Of a stretch of DNA of 17,545 nucleotides, positions 6,924 through 17,414 are shown in pieces. The translations under genes were made by a program, and so were the position numbers. A model generated the notes under the pieces. It did not search any database. It was not told the DNA's origin and was given only the letters and a program-made list of their open reading frames with translations. This stretch comes from Pseudomonadota bacterium (lineage in GTDB: Bacteria > Pseudomonadota > Gammaproteobacteria > Burkholderiales > Gallionellaceae), in NCBI GenBank assembly GCA_021822115.1, contig JAJZSA010000057.1, positions 1 to 17,545 on the forward strand, given 5' to 3'. Each line of letters begins with the position of its first letter. Positions within the stretch are counted from its first letter, which is position 1.

Positions 6924-8016
6924 CCAGATAACGATGCGTCTGCATCTCGGTCAACCGGCTGAGGATGCGTTGCGCTTCACCATCCAGCCGCCCCGCCGCA
7001 TAGAGTTCCTCCAGCGGCACCTCGAACGAAGCCACCAGATTCACATGATGGTCGTACAACACGTCGATCAGCCAGGTGAAACGTCGCCCGGCGGCAGCGT
7101 TGTCCGCCGTCATGCGCGGTATGTCTGACAGGAACAGCGTCGGATAGCGCTGCGCGATCGCCAGATAGTCGGACTGGTCATGATGACCGCCGCACAGTTC
7201 AGCGAAATCGAACCACACCACCTCCCGCGCATGCCGTCTGGTCGGGATATGGATATTGCGTAGCGCGATACTGCCGCCCTCCTGCCCCATGCCGGCGGTC
7301 AGGCGCTGGAACAGCAAGGCCATCTGCGACGCGGTGGCCGGTTCGGCCGCCGGCAGGAACAAGGGATCGCGCGCCATCTGCTGCATGCGATAGTCCATGT
7401 CGCTATCCAGATGCAGCACTTTCAGCTCGCGCTTGAGCAAGGCGATGGCCGGCAGGAAGTTCTGCCGTTGCAGGCCATGCGGATAGAGGTCGTCCGGCGC
7501 CTGATTGGAGGTGGTGAGCAAGACCACCCCGCGCGCGAACAAGGCTTGCAGCAGACGTCCCAGGATCATCGCATCGGCGATATCGTCCACATGGAACTCG
7601 TCCAGACACAGCAGGCGCGTCTCCTTGCCGATGCGCTCGGCCAGTGCGATCAGCGGATCGCGCTCGTGCGCGAGCTGCTGCATGCCCTGATGCACCTCGA
7701 CCATGAAGTGATGGAAATGGATGCGGCGTTTGCGGCGATACGGCAGGCAATGATAGAAGCCATCCATCAGAAAGGTCTTGCCGCGCCCCACCCCGCCCCA
7801 GATGTACAAACCCTTGGGCGCATGCGGGCTCAACAGGCTGCGCCCCAGGAATTGATCGCGCTTCTGCTTGAAGGCGATCAGCTGGCGCCAGAACTCCTCC
7901 AGCTCATCGATGGCCGCCAGTTGGCGCGCGTCGCAGACGAAACCGGCCTTGCCGCAGGCGCGCCGATACCACTCGCGCGGACTGATGCCGAGTTCTTGCA
8001 AGCTATCTGCCGTCAT
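6883..8016 (-). CDS. zapE: cell division ATPase ZapE / AFG1 family
   Basis: A 377-residue P-loop ATPase of the AFG1/LACE1/ZapE family, the same size as E. coli ZapE, which associates with the constriction site and affects FtsZ ring stability. Walker A is GGVGRGKT at residues 74-81. The family stretch RIHFHHFMVEVHQ follows at 97-109. Walker B is LLCLDEFHVDD with the acidic pair Asp138-Glu139. A sensor-1-like LTTSNQAPDDLYPHGLQRQ comes next. The C-terminus carries the expected WFDFAELCGG motif and the RFTWLIDVLYDH segment. A longer reading frame extends upstream, but the ATG at 8016 is preferred: it matches the family N-terminus and shares ATGA with the stop of the VOC gene. It is the last gene of the purT-VOC-zapE unit. 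Confidence 0.94.
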   Translation of the reverse strand: MTADSLQELGISPREWYRRACGKAGFVCDARQLAAIDELEEFWRQLIAFKQKRDQFLGRSLLSPHAPKGLYIWGGVGRGKTFLMDGFYHCLPYRRKRRIHFHHFMVEVHQGMQQLAHERDPLIALAERIGKETRLLCLDEFHVDDIADAMILGRLLQALFARGVVLLTTSNQAPDDLYPHGLQRQNFLPAIALLKRELKVLHLDSDMDYRMQQMARDPLFLPAAEPATASQMALLFQRLTAGMGQEGGSIALRNIHIPTRRHAREVVWFDFAELCGGHHDQSDYLAIAQRYPTLFLSDIPRMTADNAAAGRRFTWLIDVLYDHHVNLVASFEVPLEELYAAGRLDGEAQRILSRLTEMQTHRYLGSPHRGHGAVTGG

Positions 8017-8381
8017 GTGACCTCGATGAATTCGAGTGCGTTCATATCCGGATCGCGGCAGAACAAGGCCTTGCGCCCGGATTGACTCAGCGTGTAGGGA
8101 ATACCTGCACCCTCCAAACCACGCACCAAGGCCGCCATATCGGATATCGCCAGCGCCACATGGCGGTCGCGTCCGCCATGGGCGGGACGTTGCAGGCCAT
8201 GTTCTGGATCGGGCAGCGCCATGAGATGGATCTGCTGTGCACCGACGTCGTACCACACCCCGTCGAATGCCATCTGCGGGCGCTTCGGGTCGGGACGCAG
8301 GCCGAGCACTTCTTCATAGAACGCACGCGCCCGCCCCAGGTCGGCCGTCAGGAAAGTCGCATGATGGAGACCGAGGATCAT
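8013..8381 (-). CDS. VOC family (glyoxalase/bleomycin-resistance fold) protein
   Basis: A 122-residue single-chain vicinal-oxygen-chelate protein made of two beta-alpha-beta-beta-beta modules. Typical features are the opening [25 protein letters not shown] (positions 4-28), a central [10 protein letters not shown] (72-81) and the closing [14 protein letters not shown] (107-120). Candidate metal ligands are His6 or His7, His52 in QIHLM, His74 and Glu117, so metal binding looks intact. The family includes glyoxalase I, dioxygenases and resistance proteins; the substrate cannot be assigned from sequence. The ATG at 8381 overlaps the purT stop and its stop overlaps the zapE start, each through ATGA, so translation of all three genes is probably coupled. 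Confidence 0.87.
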   Translation of the reverse strand: MILGLHHATFLTADLGRARAFYEEVLGLRPDPKRPQMAFDGVWYDVGAQQIHLMALPDPEHGLQRPAHGGRDRHVALAISDMAALVRGLEGAGIPYTLSQSGRKALFCRDPDMNALEFIEVT

Positions 8382-9589
8382 TTTCCCGAGACGGGAATGA
8401 CCTTGCTCGCCGCCAGTTTGGCGCGGGCACGGGCTTCGTCGACATCCTTGCCGTTGGCCAGCGCCACCCCCATGCGGCGACGCTTGAAGGATTCCGGCTT
8501 GCCGAACAGGCGGATATCGGATTCCGGCACGCGCAGCGCCTCATCCACGCCCTGGAAGGCGATGCCCGGCTCGTCCAGTTGGCCGTAGATGACGGCCGAT
8601 GCACCAGGCTGACGCAGCGCGGCATCCACCGGCAAACCGAGGATGGCGCGCGCATGCAGCTCGAACTCGTTGAAACGCTGGGTGCACATGGTGACCATGC
8701 CGGTATCGTGCGGACGCGGACTGACCTCGGAGAACCACACGCGGTCGCCCTTCACGAACAGCTCCACGCCGAAGATGCCCAGCCCGCCGAGATCATCGGT
8801 GACCTTCTTCGCGATATCGCGCGCCAGATCGAGTGCGCCCTGTGTCATCGCCATCGGCTGCCAGCTCTCCACATAATCGCCATGCACCTGCACGTGGCCG
8901 ATGGGGTCGCAGAAATGCGTCACCACCTGACCATCCGCGCCCAGCGCACGCACGGTGAGCTGGGTGATCTCGTAATCGAAATCGATGAAGCCCTCGACGA
9001 TCACCCGTCCCTGGTTCACGCGCGAACCACTGGCCGCGTAATCCCAGGCCGCCTGCACATCCTGCGGGCCGTCCAGCTTGGACTGGCCCTTGCCGGAAGA
9101 GGACATCACCGGCTTGACGATACAGGGATAGCCGATGCCGCCATCGATGGCGGCCTGCAACTCTTGCAGGCTGTCCGCAAACTTGTAGGGCGAAGTCGGC
9201 AGCCCCAGCGTCTCGGCAGCCAGCCGGCGGATGCCTTCGCGGTTCATGGTCAGGCGCGCGGCACGCGCCGTGGGGATCACGCGCGCCAGCCCTTCCGCCT
9301 CGATCTTCTCCAGCATCTCGGTGGCGATGGCTTCGATCTCCGGCACGATGAGCTGCGGCTGCTCCTGCTCGATCAAGGCGCGCAGCGCCGCACCGTCAGC
9401 CATGTTGATGACATGGGAGCGGTGCGCCACCTGCTGTCCCGGGGCGTTGCCGTAGCGATCCACGGCGATGACTTCCACCCCCAGACGCTGCAGGGCGATG
9501 ATGACCTCCTTGCCGAGTTCGCCGCTGCCGAGCAGCATGACCTTGGTGGCGGATGGACTGAGCGGGGTGCCGAAGACAGGAGCTTGCAT
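8378..9589 (-). CDS. purT: formate-dependent phosphoribosylglycinamide formyltransferase
   Basis: A 403-residue ATP-grasp enzyme that formylates glycinamide ribonucleotide using formate and ATP, the folate-independent version of the third step of purine synthesis. Recognisable stretches, all close to E. coli PurT, are [13 protein letters not shown] (17-29), the [12 protein letters not shown] segment, [19 protein letters not shown], the ATP-grasp loop [12 protein letters not shown], the metal-site region FGVELF, and [14 protein letters not shown]. The reading frame is open much farther upstream, but the ATG at 9589 gives the expected length and N-terminus; the extension would run into the promoter and the divergent fbaB. 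The ribosome-binding site is weak (GGAA about six bases upstream). A perfect -10 box lies 33 bases upstream. It leads an operon with the VOC protein and zapE. Confidence 0.96.
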   Translation of the reverse strand: MQAPVFGTPLSPSATKVMLLGSGELGKEVIIALQRLGVEVIAVDRYGNAPGQQVAHRSHVINMADGAALRALIEQEQPQLIVPEIEAIATEMLEKIEAEGLARVIPTARAARLTMNREGIRRLAAETLGLPTSPYKFADSLQELQAAIDGGIGYPCIVKPVMSSSGKGQSKLDGPQDVQAAWDYAASGSRVNQGRVIVEGFIDFDYEITQLTVRALGADGQVVTHFCDPIGHVQVHGDYVESWQPMAMTQGALDLARDIAKKVTDDLGGLGIFGVELFVKGDRVWFSEVSPRPHDTGMVTMCTQRFNEFELHARAILGLPVDAALRQPGASAVIYGQLDEPGIAFQGVDEALRVPESDIRLFGKPESFKRRRMGVALANGKDVDEARARAKLAASKVIPVSGK

Positions 9590-9622
9590 GGTGGATTCCA
9601 GTGGTGGATTGAAGATGGCGGA

Positions 9623-9628
9623 ATTATA
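9623..9628 (-). promoter_or_regulatory. purT operon -10 box
   Basis: The minus strand reads TATAAT here, 33 bases before the purT ATG, within the 111-base gap shared with divergent fbaB. The following bases (TCCG) are less GC-rich than the other promoter words in this window. No convincing -35 is found at 16-18 bases. No clear fbaB promoter can be read in the same gap. Confidence 0.5.
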
Positions 9629-9700
9629 GCGAAGGAGTACCATAAGTCGGACTTTCGCTTGTCGCTTCATTGATCTTTCAACTTCACGGGGGAACGCATC

Positions 9701-10743
<1,043 letters not shown>

Positions 10744-10750
<7 letters not shown>

Positions 10751-10761
10751 GACCTCAGGCG
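10744..10761. terminator. 18-bp palindrome covering two convergent stop codons
   Basis: CGCCTGAGACCTCAGGCG is a perfect 8-bp inverted repeat with a two-base centre. It contains the TGA of fbaB (10748-10750) and, on the other strand, the TGA of the EamA gene (10755-10757). In RNA from either strand it would fold as a seven-pair stem with a four-base loop. No T-run follows on either side, so it is not a classical intrinsic terminator; a bidirectional pause or mRNA 3' end-stabilising hairpin is plausible. Confidence 0.45.
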
Positions 10762-11648
10762 GCGCGTTCATCGTCATCACTTTGCATCTTGCTGGAAAGC
10801 AGAGTAGCCGAGACGATGAGCGCGGCGCCCAGCCAGTCACGCCAGCCCATGGCCTCGCCCGCCAGGAAGTAAGACGAGACGGCTGCCACCACCAGCTCGA
10901 ACAGGAACAGCACCACCGCGCGGTTGGCGGCCATATGCGCCACACCGTATTGCACGACGAAACTGGTGGCACAGATCACCGCCCCCAATAGCAGCAACAA
11001 ACCCCAAGCCGCACCATCGAGCGCCTGTACCTGCATGGACAGGTTGCCCTGCCACCACAGTAAGGGCAAGGTCAATGCCGCAGTGCCCAGCCACAGGCTG
11101 AAGGATTTGGTCTCCACACTCAGGTGACTGGCGCGGCGTGAGGTGACATTGGACAGGGCGAAGCCCATGCCGGCAGACAGCCCCAGCCATTCCGAAACGT
11201 TCTGCGGCAACGGCAGGCCCAGTTGCGGCGACCACAGCATGATGAGCGCGCCGCCCAACGACAGCAGCACGATGCTGTAGCCATACCGGTCCAGGCGCTC
11301 GCCCAGCAACCAGCGCGAGAACAGCACGGTCCACACCGGTGCCAGATAGAACAGCAGCAGCACGCGCATCACCTCGCCATGCAACATGCCCAGCACATAA
11401 CCGAGGTTGGCCCAGCCCGCACTGAACACCAGCAGCCAGGCCCAGGCGTTGAAGGAAGCGCGCGCGCGCCATATGCGCGGGAACATGAAGCTGCCCCAAG
11501 CCATCGCCGACAGATAGGTGACCAGCGTCGCCAATTCGCCGGCCACACCATCATCCTGCAACACGCGATAGGGATACCAGATCAATCCCCACACCAGCGC
11601 CCCGCTCAACAAGCCGGCGACCGGCAAGACATTTCGTTTTGTTGGCAC
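10755..11648 (-). CDS. EamA/DMT family transporter
   Basis: A 297-residue inner-membrane protein with about ten hydrophobic segments arranged as two EamA repeats, the pattern of the drug/metabolite transporter superfamily. The first repeat starts with AGLLSGALVWGLIWYPYRVL and includes VLGMLHGEVMRVLLLFYLAPVWTVLFS, a typical EamA signature. The second includes FVVQYGVAHMAANRAVVLFLFE and ends with EAMGWRDWLGAALIVSATLLSS. The substrate is unknown; relatives export amino acids or metabolites. The start is a GTG at 11648, chosen because AGAGGG lies about seven bases upstream, the product has family length, and the frame farther upstream would overlap dapC antisense. It diverges from dapC across a 48-base gap. 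Confidence 0.85.
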   Translation of the reverse strand: MPTKRNVLPVAGLLSGALVWGLIWYPYRVLQDDGVAGELATLVTYLSAMAWGSFMFPRIWRARASFNAWAWLLVFSAGWANLGYVLGMLHGEVMRVLLLFYLAPVWTVLFSRWLLGERLDRYGYSIVLLSLGGALIMLWSPQLGLPLPQNVSEWLGLSAGMGFALSNVTSRRASHLSVETKSFSLWLGTAALTLPLLWWQGNLSMQVQALDGAAWGLLLLLGAVICATSFVVQYGVAHMAANRAVVLFLFELVVAAVSSYFLAGEAMGWRDWLGAALIVSATLLSSKMQSDDDERAA

Positions 11649-11671
11649 CCGCCCGCCCTCTATAATGCGCG
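11639..11671 (+). promoter_or_regulatory. dapC promoter
   Basis: A perfect -10 box, TATAAT at 11661-11666, is followed by GCGCG, completing the same 11-mer seen at guaB and queF. TTGTTG at 11639-11644 could be the -35, with a 16-base spacer, and lies inside the start of the divergent EamA gene. The predicted transcription start is about 11673, giving a leader of roughly 24 bases without a Shine-Dalgarno sequence. GCGCGC (11667-11672) and GCGCGC (11679-11684) form an inverted repeat around that start. Confidence 0.62.
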
Positions 11672-11696
11672 CTCTTTCGCGCGCTGCCTTATGCAC

Positions 11697-12890
11697 ATGA
11701 ACCCCGACCTGAACAAACTGCAACCCTACCCGTTCCAGAAGCTGTCCAAGCTGTTCGGCCAAGTCACGCCGAATGCCGCCCTGAAGCCCATCGCACTGCA
11801 CATCGGCGAACCCAAGCACGAGACCCCGCCCTTCATCAAGGACGCGCTCGTGCAGGGACTGGACGGGCTGGCGAATTATCCCACAACCATCGGCAGCGAC
11901 GCGCTGCGCAATGCCATCGCACAATGGCTGGCGCGCCGTTACGGCATTGCCGCACCGGATGCCAAGACCCAGGTGTTGCCGGTGAACGGCAGTCGCGAAG
12001 CGTTGTTCGCCTTCGCCCAGGCGGTGATCGACCGCAGCCGGCCGGATCCCGTAGTGGTCTGCCCCAACCCGTTCTACCAGATCTACGAAGGTGCGGCCCT
12101 GCTGGCCGGCGCCACCCCGCATTTCCTGAACGCCTTGGCGCAGGATGGCTTCGCCCCCGATCTCACTCAATTGGATGCGGCGACCTGGCAGCGCACCCAG
12201 CTCATCTATGTCTGCTCGCCGGGCAACCCCAACGGCCGCGTGATGCCGCTGGCCGAATGGCAGACGCTATTCGAGATGAGCGAACGTTACGGTTTCGTCA
12301 TCGCCGCCGACGAATGCTATTCCGAGATCTACTTCGGCGACGACCAGCCGCTGGGCGCCTTGCAGGCGGCGCAGCAACTGGGCCGCAGCGATTACCGCAA
12401 CCTGGTGGTGTTCTCCAGCCTGTCCAAGCGCTCCAACGTGCCCGGCCTGCGCTCCGGCTTCGTAGCCGGCGATGCCCGGATCCTGGAGCAATTCGCGCTG
12501 TACCGCACCTACCACGGTTGCGCCATGAACCCCGCCGTACAGGCCGCCACCGTCGCTGCCTGGAACGATGAGGCACATGTCGCCGAGAACCGCCGCCTGT
12601 ATGCCGAGAAGTTCGAGCGCACCATCGCCCTGTTGTCGCCGGTGTTGCCGGTACACAAGCCGGATGCCGGCTTCTACCTGTGGATCAACACGCCCATCCC
12701 GGACACCGATTTCGCCCAGCAGTTGTATCGCGACTATAATGTGTCCGTGCTGCCCGGCAGTTTCCTGGCGCGTGAAGCGCACGGGATCAACCCGGGCGCG
12801 AACTTCATCCGTCTGGCGCTGGTCGCCGGCCTGGACGAGACGCTGGAAGCCGCACGCCGCATCGCCGAATTCACCTCAAAACTAAAATAG
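11697..12890 (+). CDS. dapC: succinyldiaminopimelate transaminase
   Basis: A 397-residue fold-type I PLP aminotransferase that makes N-succinyl-LL-2,6-diaminopimelate from the 2-amino-6-oxo precursor and glutamate, in the lysine/peptidoglycan pathway. The PLP lysine is Lys244 in [15 protein letters not shown], which is typical of DapC. Asn177 (GNPNGR), Asp205 and Tyr208 (DECYSE) are the expected PLP contacts, and Arg252 fits the substrate carboxylate site. The N-terminus [16 protein letters not shown] also matches the DapC group, which favours the ATG at 11697; an ATG two codons earlier (11691) is equally possible. The frame is open far upstream but that part is antisense to the EamA gene. 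dapD starts eight bases after the stop, so the pathway neighbours are co-transcribed. Confidence 0.94.
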   Translation: MNPDLNKLQPYPFQKLSKLFGQVTPNAALKPIALHIGEPKHETPPFIKDALVQGLDGLANYPTTIGSDALRNAIAQWLARRYGIAAPDAKTQVLPVNGSREALFAFAQAVIDRSRPDPVVVCPNPFYQIYEGAALLAGATPHFLNALAQDGFAPDLTQLDAATWQRTQLIYVCSPGNPNGRVMPLAEWQTLFEMSERYGFVIAADECYSEIYFGDDQPLGALQAAQQLGRSDYRNLVVFSSLSKRSNVPGLRSGFVAGDARILEQFALYRTYHGCAMNPAVQAATVAAWNDEAHVAENRRLYAEKFERTIALLSPVLPVHKPDAGFYLWINTPIPDTDFAQQLYRDYNVSVLPGSFLAREAHGINPGANFIRLALVAGLDETLEAARRIAEFTSKLK

Positions 12891-12898
12891 GAAAGACC

Positions 12899-13720
12899 AT
12901 GCCACTCTTGCAGAAGACCATCGAAGAAGCCTTTGAACGCCGCGCCGAGATCACCCCGCGCAACGTGGATGCGCAGCTCAAGGAAGCGATCAACACCGTG
13001 ATCGAATACCTGGATCAGGGCAAGCTGCGCGTGGCCGAGAAGATCGACGGCCAGTGGGTCACCCACCAGTGGGTCAAAAAGGCCGTGCTGCTGTCCTTCC
13101 GCATCGAAGACAACGCCTTCATCAAGGGCGGCTTCACCAACTACTTCGACAAGGTGCCCTCCAAGTTCGCCGACTACAACTCCAAGGAGTTCCGCGAAGG
13201 CGGCTTCCGCGTGGTGCCTCCGGCTGCCGCGCGTCGCGGTGCCTACATCGCCAAGAACGTGGTGCTGATGCCCTCCTACGTGAACATCGGCGGCTACGTG
13301 GATGAAGGCACGATGGTCGATACCTGGGCCACCGTCGGCTCCTGCGCACAGATCGGCAAGAACGTGCACCTGTCCGGCGGCGTCGGCATCGGCGGCGTGC
13401 TGGAACCGGTGCAAGCCAACCCCACCATCATCGAAGACAACTGCTTCATCGGCGCACGCTCCGAGGTCGTCGAAGGCGTGATCGTGGAAGAAGGCTCGGT
13501 GATCTCCATGGGCGTGTTCATCGGCCAATCCACCAAGATCCTCGACCGCGAGACCGGCGAGGTGTTCTACGGCCGCGTGCCTGCCGGCTCCGTGGTGGTA
13601 TCCGGCAGCATGCCGTCCAAGGATGGCAGCTACAGCCTGTACTGCGCCGTGATCGTGAAGAAGGTGGATGCCAAGACCCTGGGCAAGGTCGGCATCAACG
13701 AACTGCTGCGCGGAATCTAG
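12899..13720 (+). CDS. dapD: tetrahydrodipicolinate N-succinyltransferase
   Basis: A 273-residue cytoplasmic enzyme that succinylates tetrahydrodipicolinate using succinyl-CoA; it usually works as a trimer. The N-terminal helical domain (about residues 1-100) includes the [18 protein letters not shown] stretch. From about 100 to 240 the sequence shows hexapeptide repeats of a left-handed beta helix (for example [20 protein letters not shown], and later [20 protein letters not shown]). The C-terminus [15 protein letters not shown] is conserved in the family. The length is nearly identical to E. coli DapD. TAGGAAAG (12888-12895), overlapping the dapC stop, is the ribosome-binding site. A heptad inverted repeat begins four bases after its stop codon. 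Confidence 0.97.
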   Translation: MPLLQKTIEEAFERRAEITPRNVDAQLKEAINTVIEYLDQGKLRVAEKIDGQWVTHQWVKKAVLLSFRIEDNAFIKGGFTNYFDKVPSKFADYNSKEFREGGFRVVPPAAARRGAYIAKNVVLMPSYVNIGGYVDEGTMVDTWATVGSCAQIGKNVHLSGGVGIGGVLEPVQANPTIIEDNCFIGARSEVVEGVIVEEGSVISMGVFIGQSTKILDRETGEVFYGRVPAGSVVVSGSMPSKDGSYSLYCAVIVKKVDAKTLGKVGINELLRGI

Positions 13721-13723
13721 TCA

Positions 13724-13786
13724 GGATTTGGGATCTAGGATTTGGGATTTAGCCACCCCAAATCCTAATTCCAAAATCCTAAATCC
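13724..13786. repeat. heptad-built inverted repeat between dapD and pilU
   Basis: Four tandem 7-base units with consensus GGATTTR run from 13724 to 13751, then a 7-base centre (13752-13758), then four 7-base units of the complementary type YAAATCC from 13759 to 13786. Individual units differ at one or two positions. The arms can pair in the full register (about 24 Watson-Crick pairs of 28) or shifted, where an 11-bp perfect stem forms between 13736-13746 and 13757-13767 with further pairs outside. The base composition is clearly AT-richer than the flanking genes. It occupies most of the 86-base gap between dapD and pilU. It could be a hairpin limiting transcription into pilU, a dispersed extragenic repeat, or a small mobile repeat; no T-run marks a classical terminator. 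Confidence 0.8.
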
Positions 13787-13806
13787 TGCCGTTACGAGGT
13801 GAACCC

Positions 13807-14979
13807 ATGATCGTCTCTCCGCTGCTGCAACTGGCTGCCGATAAACAGGCGTCCGACCTGTTCTTCTCCACCGGCGCGCCGATCAACATCAAGATCAATG
13901 GCATCGTGATGCCGGTCAACCAGCAGATCCTCACCGATGCGCAGATCAAGCAGATCGCGTACGAGCTGATGACGCCGGAGCAGATCGCCGATTTCGAGAT
14001 GCACATGGAGATGAACTTCTCCTACCGTGTGCCCAAGGTCGGTAACTTCCGCGTCAACGTGTTCCGCCAGCGCGGCACACACGCGGTGGTGATCCGCCAC
14101 GTGCGTAACCAGATCCAGAGCTTCGAGGAACTGCACCTGCCGCCGGTGCTCAAGGAACTCATCATGGAGAAGCGCGGCCTGGTACTGATGGTGGGCGCCA
14201 CCGGCTCCGGCAAGTCGACCACGCTGGCCGCCATGATCGAGCATCGCAACCAGACACAGAGCGGCCACATCCTGACCATCGAGGACCCGCTGGAATACCT
14301 GTTCCATCACGGCAAGTCGCTGGTCAACCAGCGCGAGATCGGCACCGACACCGAGGATTACGGCAATGCGCTGATCTCCGCCATGCGCGAAGCGCCGGAC
14401 GTGCTGATGATCGGCGAGATCCGCGATCGCGACACCTTGAAGCATGCGCTGATCTTCGCCCAGACCGGCCACCTGTGTCTGTCCACGCTGCATGCGAACA
14501 ACAGCTACCACGCGTTGAACCGCATCGTGAATTTCTTCCCCTACGATGCACGCCAGAGTGTGCTGTCCGACCTGTCGATGTGTCTGCGCGCGGTCATCTC
14601 GCAGCGTCTGGTGCGCAACGTGGAAGGCAAGCAGGTGCCGGCAGTGGAAGTGCTGCTCAACTCGGCACTGATCGCCGACCTGATCAAGAACGACCAGATC
14701 GAAAAGGTGCGCGAAGCCATCGAACAAAGCGTCTCCCAAGGCTCGCAGACCTTCGAACAGGCCCTGTACAAACTCTACAAGAGCGGCCAGATCAGCAAGG
14801 ATGAAGCGCTGAAGAACGCCGACTCGGCCAGCAACCTGTCCTCGCTCATCGATTATTCGGTGACCAGCAAGGTCAAGGCTTTCGATACCGGCAAGCATGA
14901 GGCTGCCAACCCCGCGCAAGCTGCGGCCAACTTCGACGGTATCAAGCTCAACATCGAACTCCCCGGCAACGAAAACTGA
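13807..14979 (+). CDS. pilU: type IV pilus retraction ATPase, PilU type
   Basis: A 390-residue hexameric ATPase of the PilT/PilU family acting at the inner-membrane base of type IV pili. The N-terminal PAS-like domain contains KQASDLFFSTGAPINIKING (13-32). Walker A is GATGSGKST (130-138), the Asp box is TIEDPLEYLF (157-166), Walker B is VLMIGEIRDRDT (199-210) and the His box is GHLCLSTLHANN (221-232). The HHGKSLVNQREIG stretch, a conserved FFP after RIVN, and a C-terminal extension of about 45 residues beyond the core favour PilU over PilT; PilU usually needs PilT for retraction. GAGGTGA (13796-13802) is the ribosome-binding site. pilT, often adjacent to pilU, is not in this window. The next gene starts on the last base of its stop codon. 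Confidence 0.9.
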   Translation: MIVSPLLQLAADKQASDLFFSTGAPINIKINGIVMPVNQQILTDAQIKQIAYELMTPEQIADFEMHMEMNFSYRVPKVGNFRVNVFRQRGTHAVVIRHVRNQIQSFEELHLPPVLKELIMEKRGLVLMVGATGSGKSTTLAAMIEHRNQTQSGHILTIEDPLEYLFHHGKSLVNQREIGTDTEDYGNALISAMREAPDVLMIGEIRDRDTLKHALIFAQTGHLCLSTLHANNSYHALNRIVNFFPYDARQSVLSDLSMCLRAVISQRLVRNVEGKQVPAVEVLLNSALIADLIKNDQIEKVREAIEQSVSQGSQTFEQALYKLYKSGQISKDEALKNADSASNLSSLIDYSVTSKVKAFDTGKHEAANPAQAAANFDGIKLNIELPGNEN

Positions 14980-15322
14980 TGAAACTGTACGGCATCCCCA
15001 ACTGCGACACTGTGAAGAAAGCACGCAAGGCGCTGGCAGAGCGCGGTGTCGACTACGAGTTCCACGATTTCAAGAAACATGGGGTGAACGAAACCATGCT
15101 CGCCGGCTGGATGCAGCAGGTCGGCTGGAAGAAGCTGTTGAAGAAGACCGGCCCGACCTGGGGCAAGCTGCCGCAGGAAGTTAAAGATTCGATCCAGGAC
15201 GATGCCTCCGCCCTCGCCCTGATGCTGCAACACCCCAACGTCATCAAACGCCCGGTGCTGGAACGCGACGGCAAGGTGCTGGCCACCGGCTATGACGAAT
15301 CCGAATATCAGAACCTCCCGCT

Positions 15323-15326
<4 letters not shown>
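14979..15326 (+). CDS. Spx/ArsC-like thioredoxin-fold protein (YffB type)
   Basis: A 115-residue protein of the arsenate reductase (ArsC)-like family. It opens MKLYGIPNCDTVKKARKAL, with a single N-terminal cysteine, Cys9, where ArsC has its catalytic residue. The motif VIKRPVLERDGKVLATGYDE (about 87-106) is the family's C-terminal hallmark. The CDTVKKA context matches the YffB/Spx-MgsR branch rather than true arsenate reductases, so arsenate reduction is not claimed; a thiol or glutathione-linked role is more likely. The ATG overlaps the pilU stop by one base (TGATG at 14977-14981), indicating coupled translation. dapE follows after 39 bases that include a small hairpin. The same kind of gene is often found next to dapE in proteobacteria, as yffB (yfgD family neighbours aside) is in E. 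coli. Confidence 0.88.
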
Positions 15327-16499
<1,173 letters not shown>

Positions 16500-16508
16500 G
16501 GAGTCGCC

Positions 16509-17414
16509 ATGGACACCAACCATTTCTCCGAAGCCACCTCCTCGCTCAAGACGTTGCGCGATTGCTTCCGCTTCGCCATCAGCCGCTTCAACGAAGCCCA
16601 GCTGTTCTTCGGCCACGGCAGCGACAACGCGCATGACGAAGCGGCCTATCTGATCCTGCACACGCTGCATCTGCCGCTGGACCAGCTGGAACCGTTCCTC
16701 GATGCGCGGCTGACGCAGTCCGAGCTGTACGACGTACTCAACATCATCGAGAAGCGCGTGACGCAACGCCTGCCCGCCGCCTACCTCACCCACCAGGCTT
16801 GGCTGGGCGAGCATGCGTTCTATGTGGACGAGCGCGTGATCGTGCCGCGTTCCTTCATCGCCGAACTGCTGCGCGAACAATTGTTCCCCTGGGTGGCCGA
16901 ACCCGAGGCCGTGGGCAGCGTGCTCGACCTGTGCACCGGCAGCGGTTGCCTGGCCATCCTGGCGGCCGAAGCATTCCCTGCTGCGCACGTCGATGCCGTC
17001 GACCTGTCGTCCGACGCGCTCGATGTCGCCCGACGCAATGTCAGCGACTATGGCCTGGAAGACCGTATCGAACTGATCGAATCCGACCTGTTCACGGCAC
17101 TCAAAGGTCGCAAGTACGATCTCATCATCAGCAACCCGCCCTACGTGGATGCGCCTTCCGTCGCCGCCTTGCCCAAGGAATATCTGCACGAGCCCGAGCT
17201 CGCGCTGGGCAGTGGTGAGGATGGTCTGGATGCCACGCGCATCATCCTGCAACAGGCGGCCGCCCACCTGAATCCCGGCGGTCTGCTGGTGGTCGAGATC
17301 GGCCACAACCGCGACGCACTGGAAGCCACGCTGCCCGATCTGCCGTTCAACTGGCTGGACGTCAGTGCCGGCAATGACTTCGTCTTCTTGCTGCACCGCG
17401 AAGAACTGCCCTGA
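16509..17414 (+). CDS. prmB: ribosomal protein L3 glutamine methyltransferase
   Basis: A 301-residue SAM-dependent methyltransferase of the HemK family that methylates a glutamine side chain of ribosomal protein L3. The N-terminal helical substrate domain spans about 1-90. The SAM-binding motif I is VLDLCTGSGCLAI (138-150), the acidic loop is VDAVDLSSDAL (161-171) and the catalytic NPPY motif is at 209-212. The sequence after NPPY (VDAPSVAALPKEYLHEPELALGSG, positions 213-236) and the FGHG segment near the N-terminus are typical of PrmB rather than the release-factor enzyme PrmC. TAAGGAG (16497-16503), overlapping the dapE stop, is a strong ribosome-binding site six bases before the ATG. Its own stop overlaps the hpnC start by one base. 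Confidence 0.94.
   Translation: MDTNHFSEATSSLKTLRDCFRFAISRFNEAQLFFGHGSDNAHDEAAYLILHTLHLPLDQLEPFLDARLTQSELYDVLNIIEKRVTQRLPAAYLTHQAWLGEHAFYVDERVIVPRSFIAELLREQLFPWVAEPEAVGSVLDLCTGSGCLAILAAEAFPAAHVDAVDLSSDALDVARRNVSDYGLEDRIELIESDLFTALKGRKYDLIISNPPYVDAPSVAALPKEYLHEPELALGSGEDGLDATRIILQQAAAHLNPGGLLVVEIGHNRDALEATLPDLPFNWLDVSAGNDFVFLLHREELP

Noticed and set aside
8237..9673. 478-codon open frame on the plus strand opposite purT
   Set aside because: Antisense shadow of purT and its promoter; no recognisable motif and no ribosome-binding site.
11223..11696. N-terminal extension of the dapC frame
   Set aside because: It is antisense to the transporter gene and precedes the dapC promoter; DapC proteins begin at MNP.
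11649..12170. N-terminal extension of the EamA transporter frame
   Set aside because: It is antisense to dapC, adds a soluble region unlike the family, and crosses the dapC promoter.
13724..13786. CRISPR array
   Set aside because: The units are only seven bases, contiguous, and inverted about a centre; there are no spacers and no cas genes.
13792..15024. 410-codon open frame on the minus strand opposite pilU
   Set aside because: Antisense to a complete PilU with all ATPase motifs; the His/Asp/Val-rich translation is typical of reverse-strand shadows.
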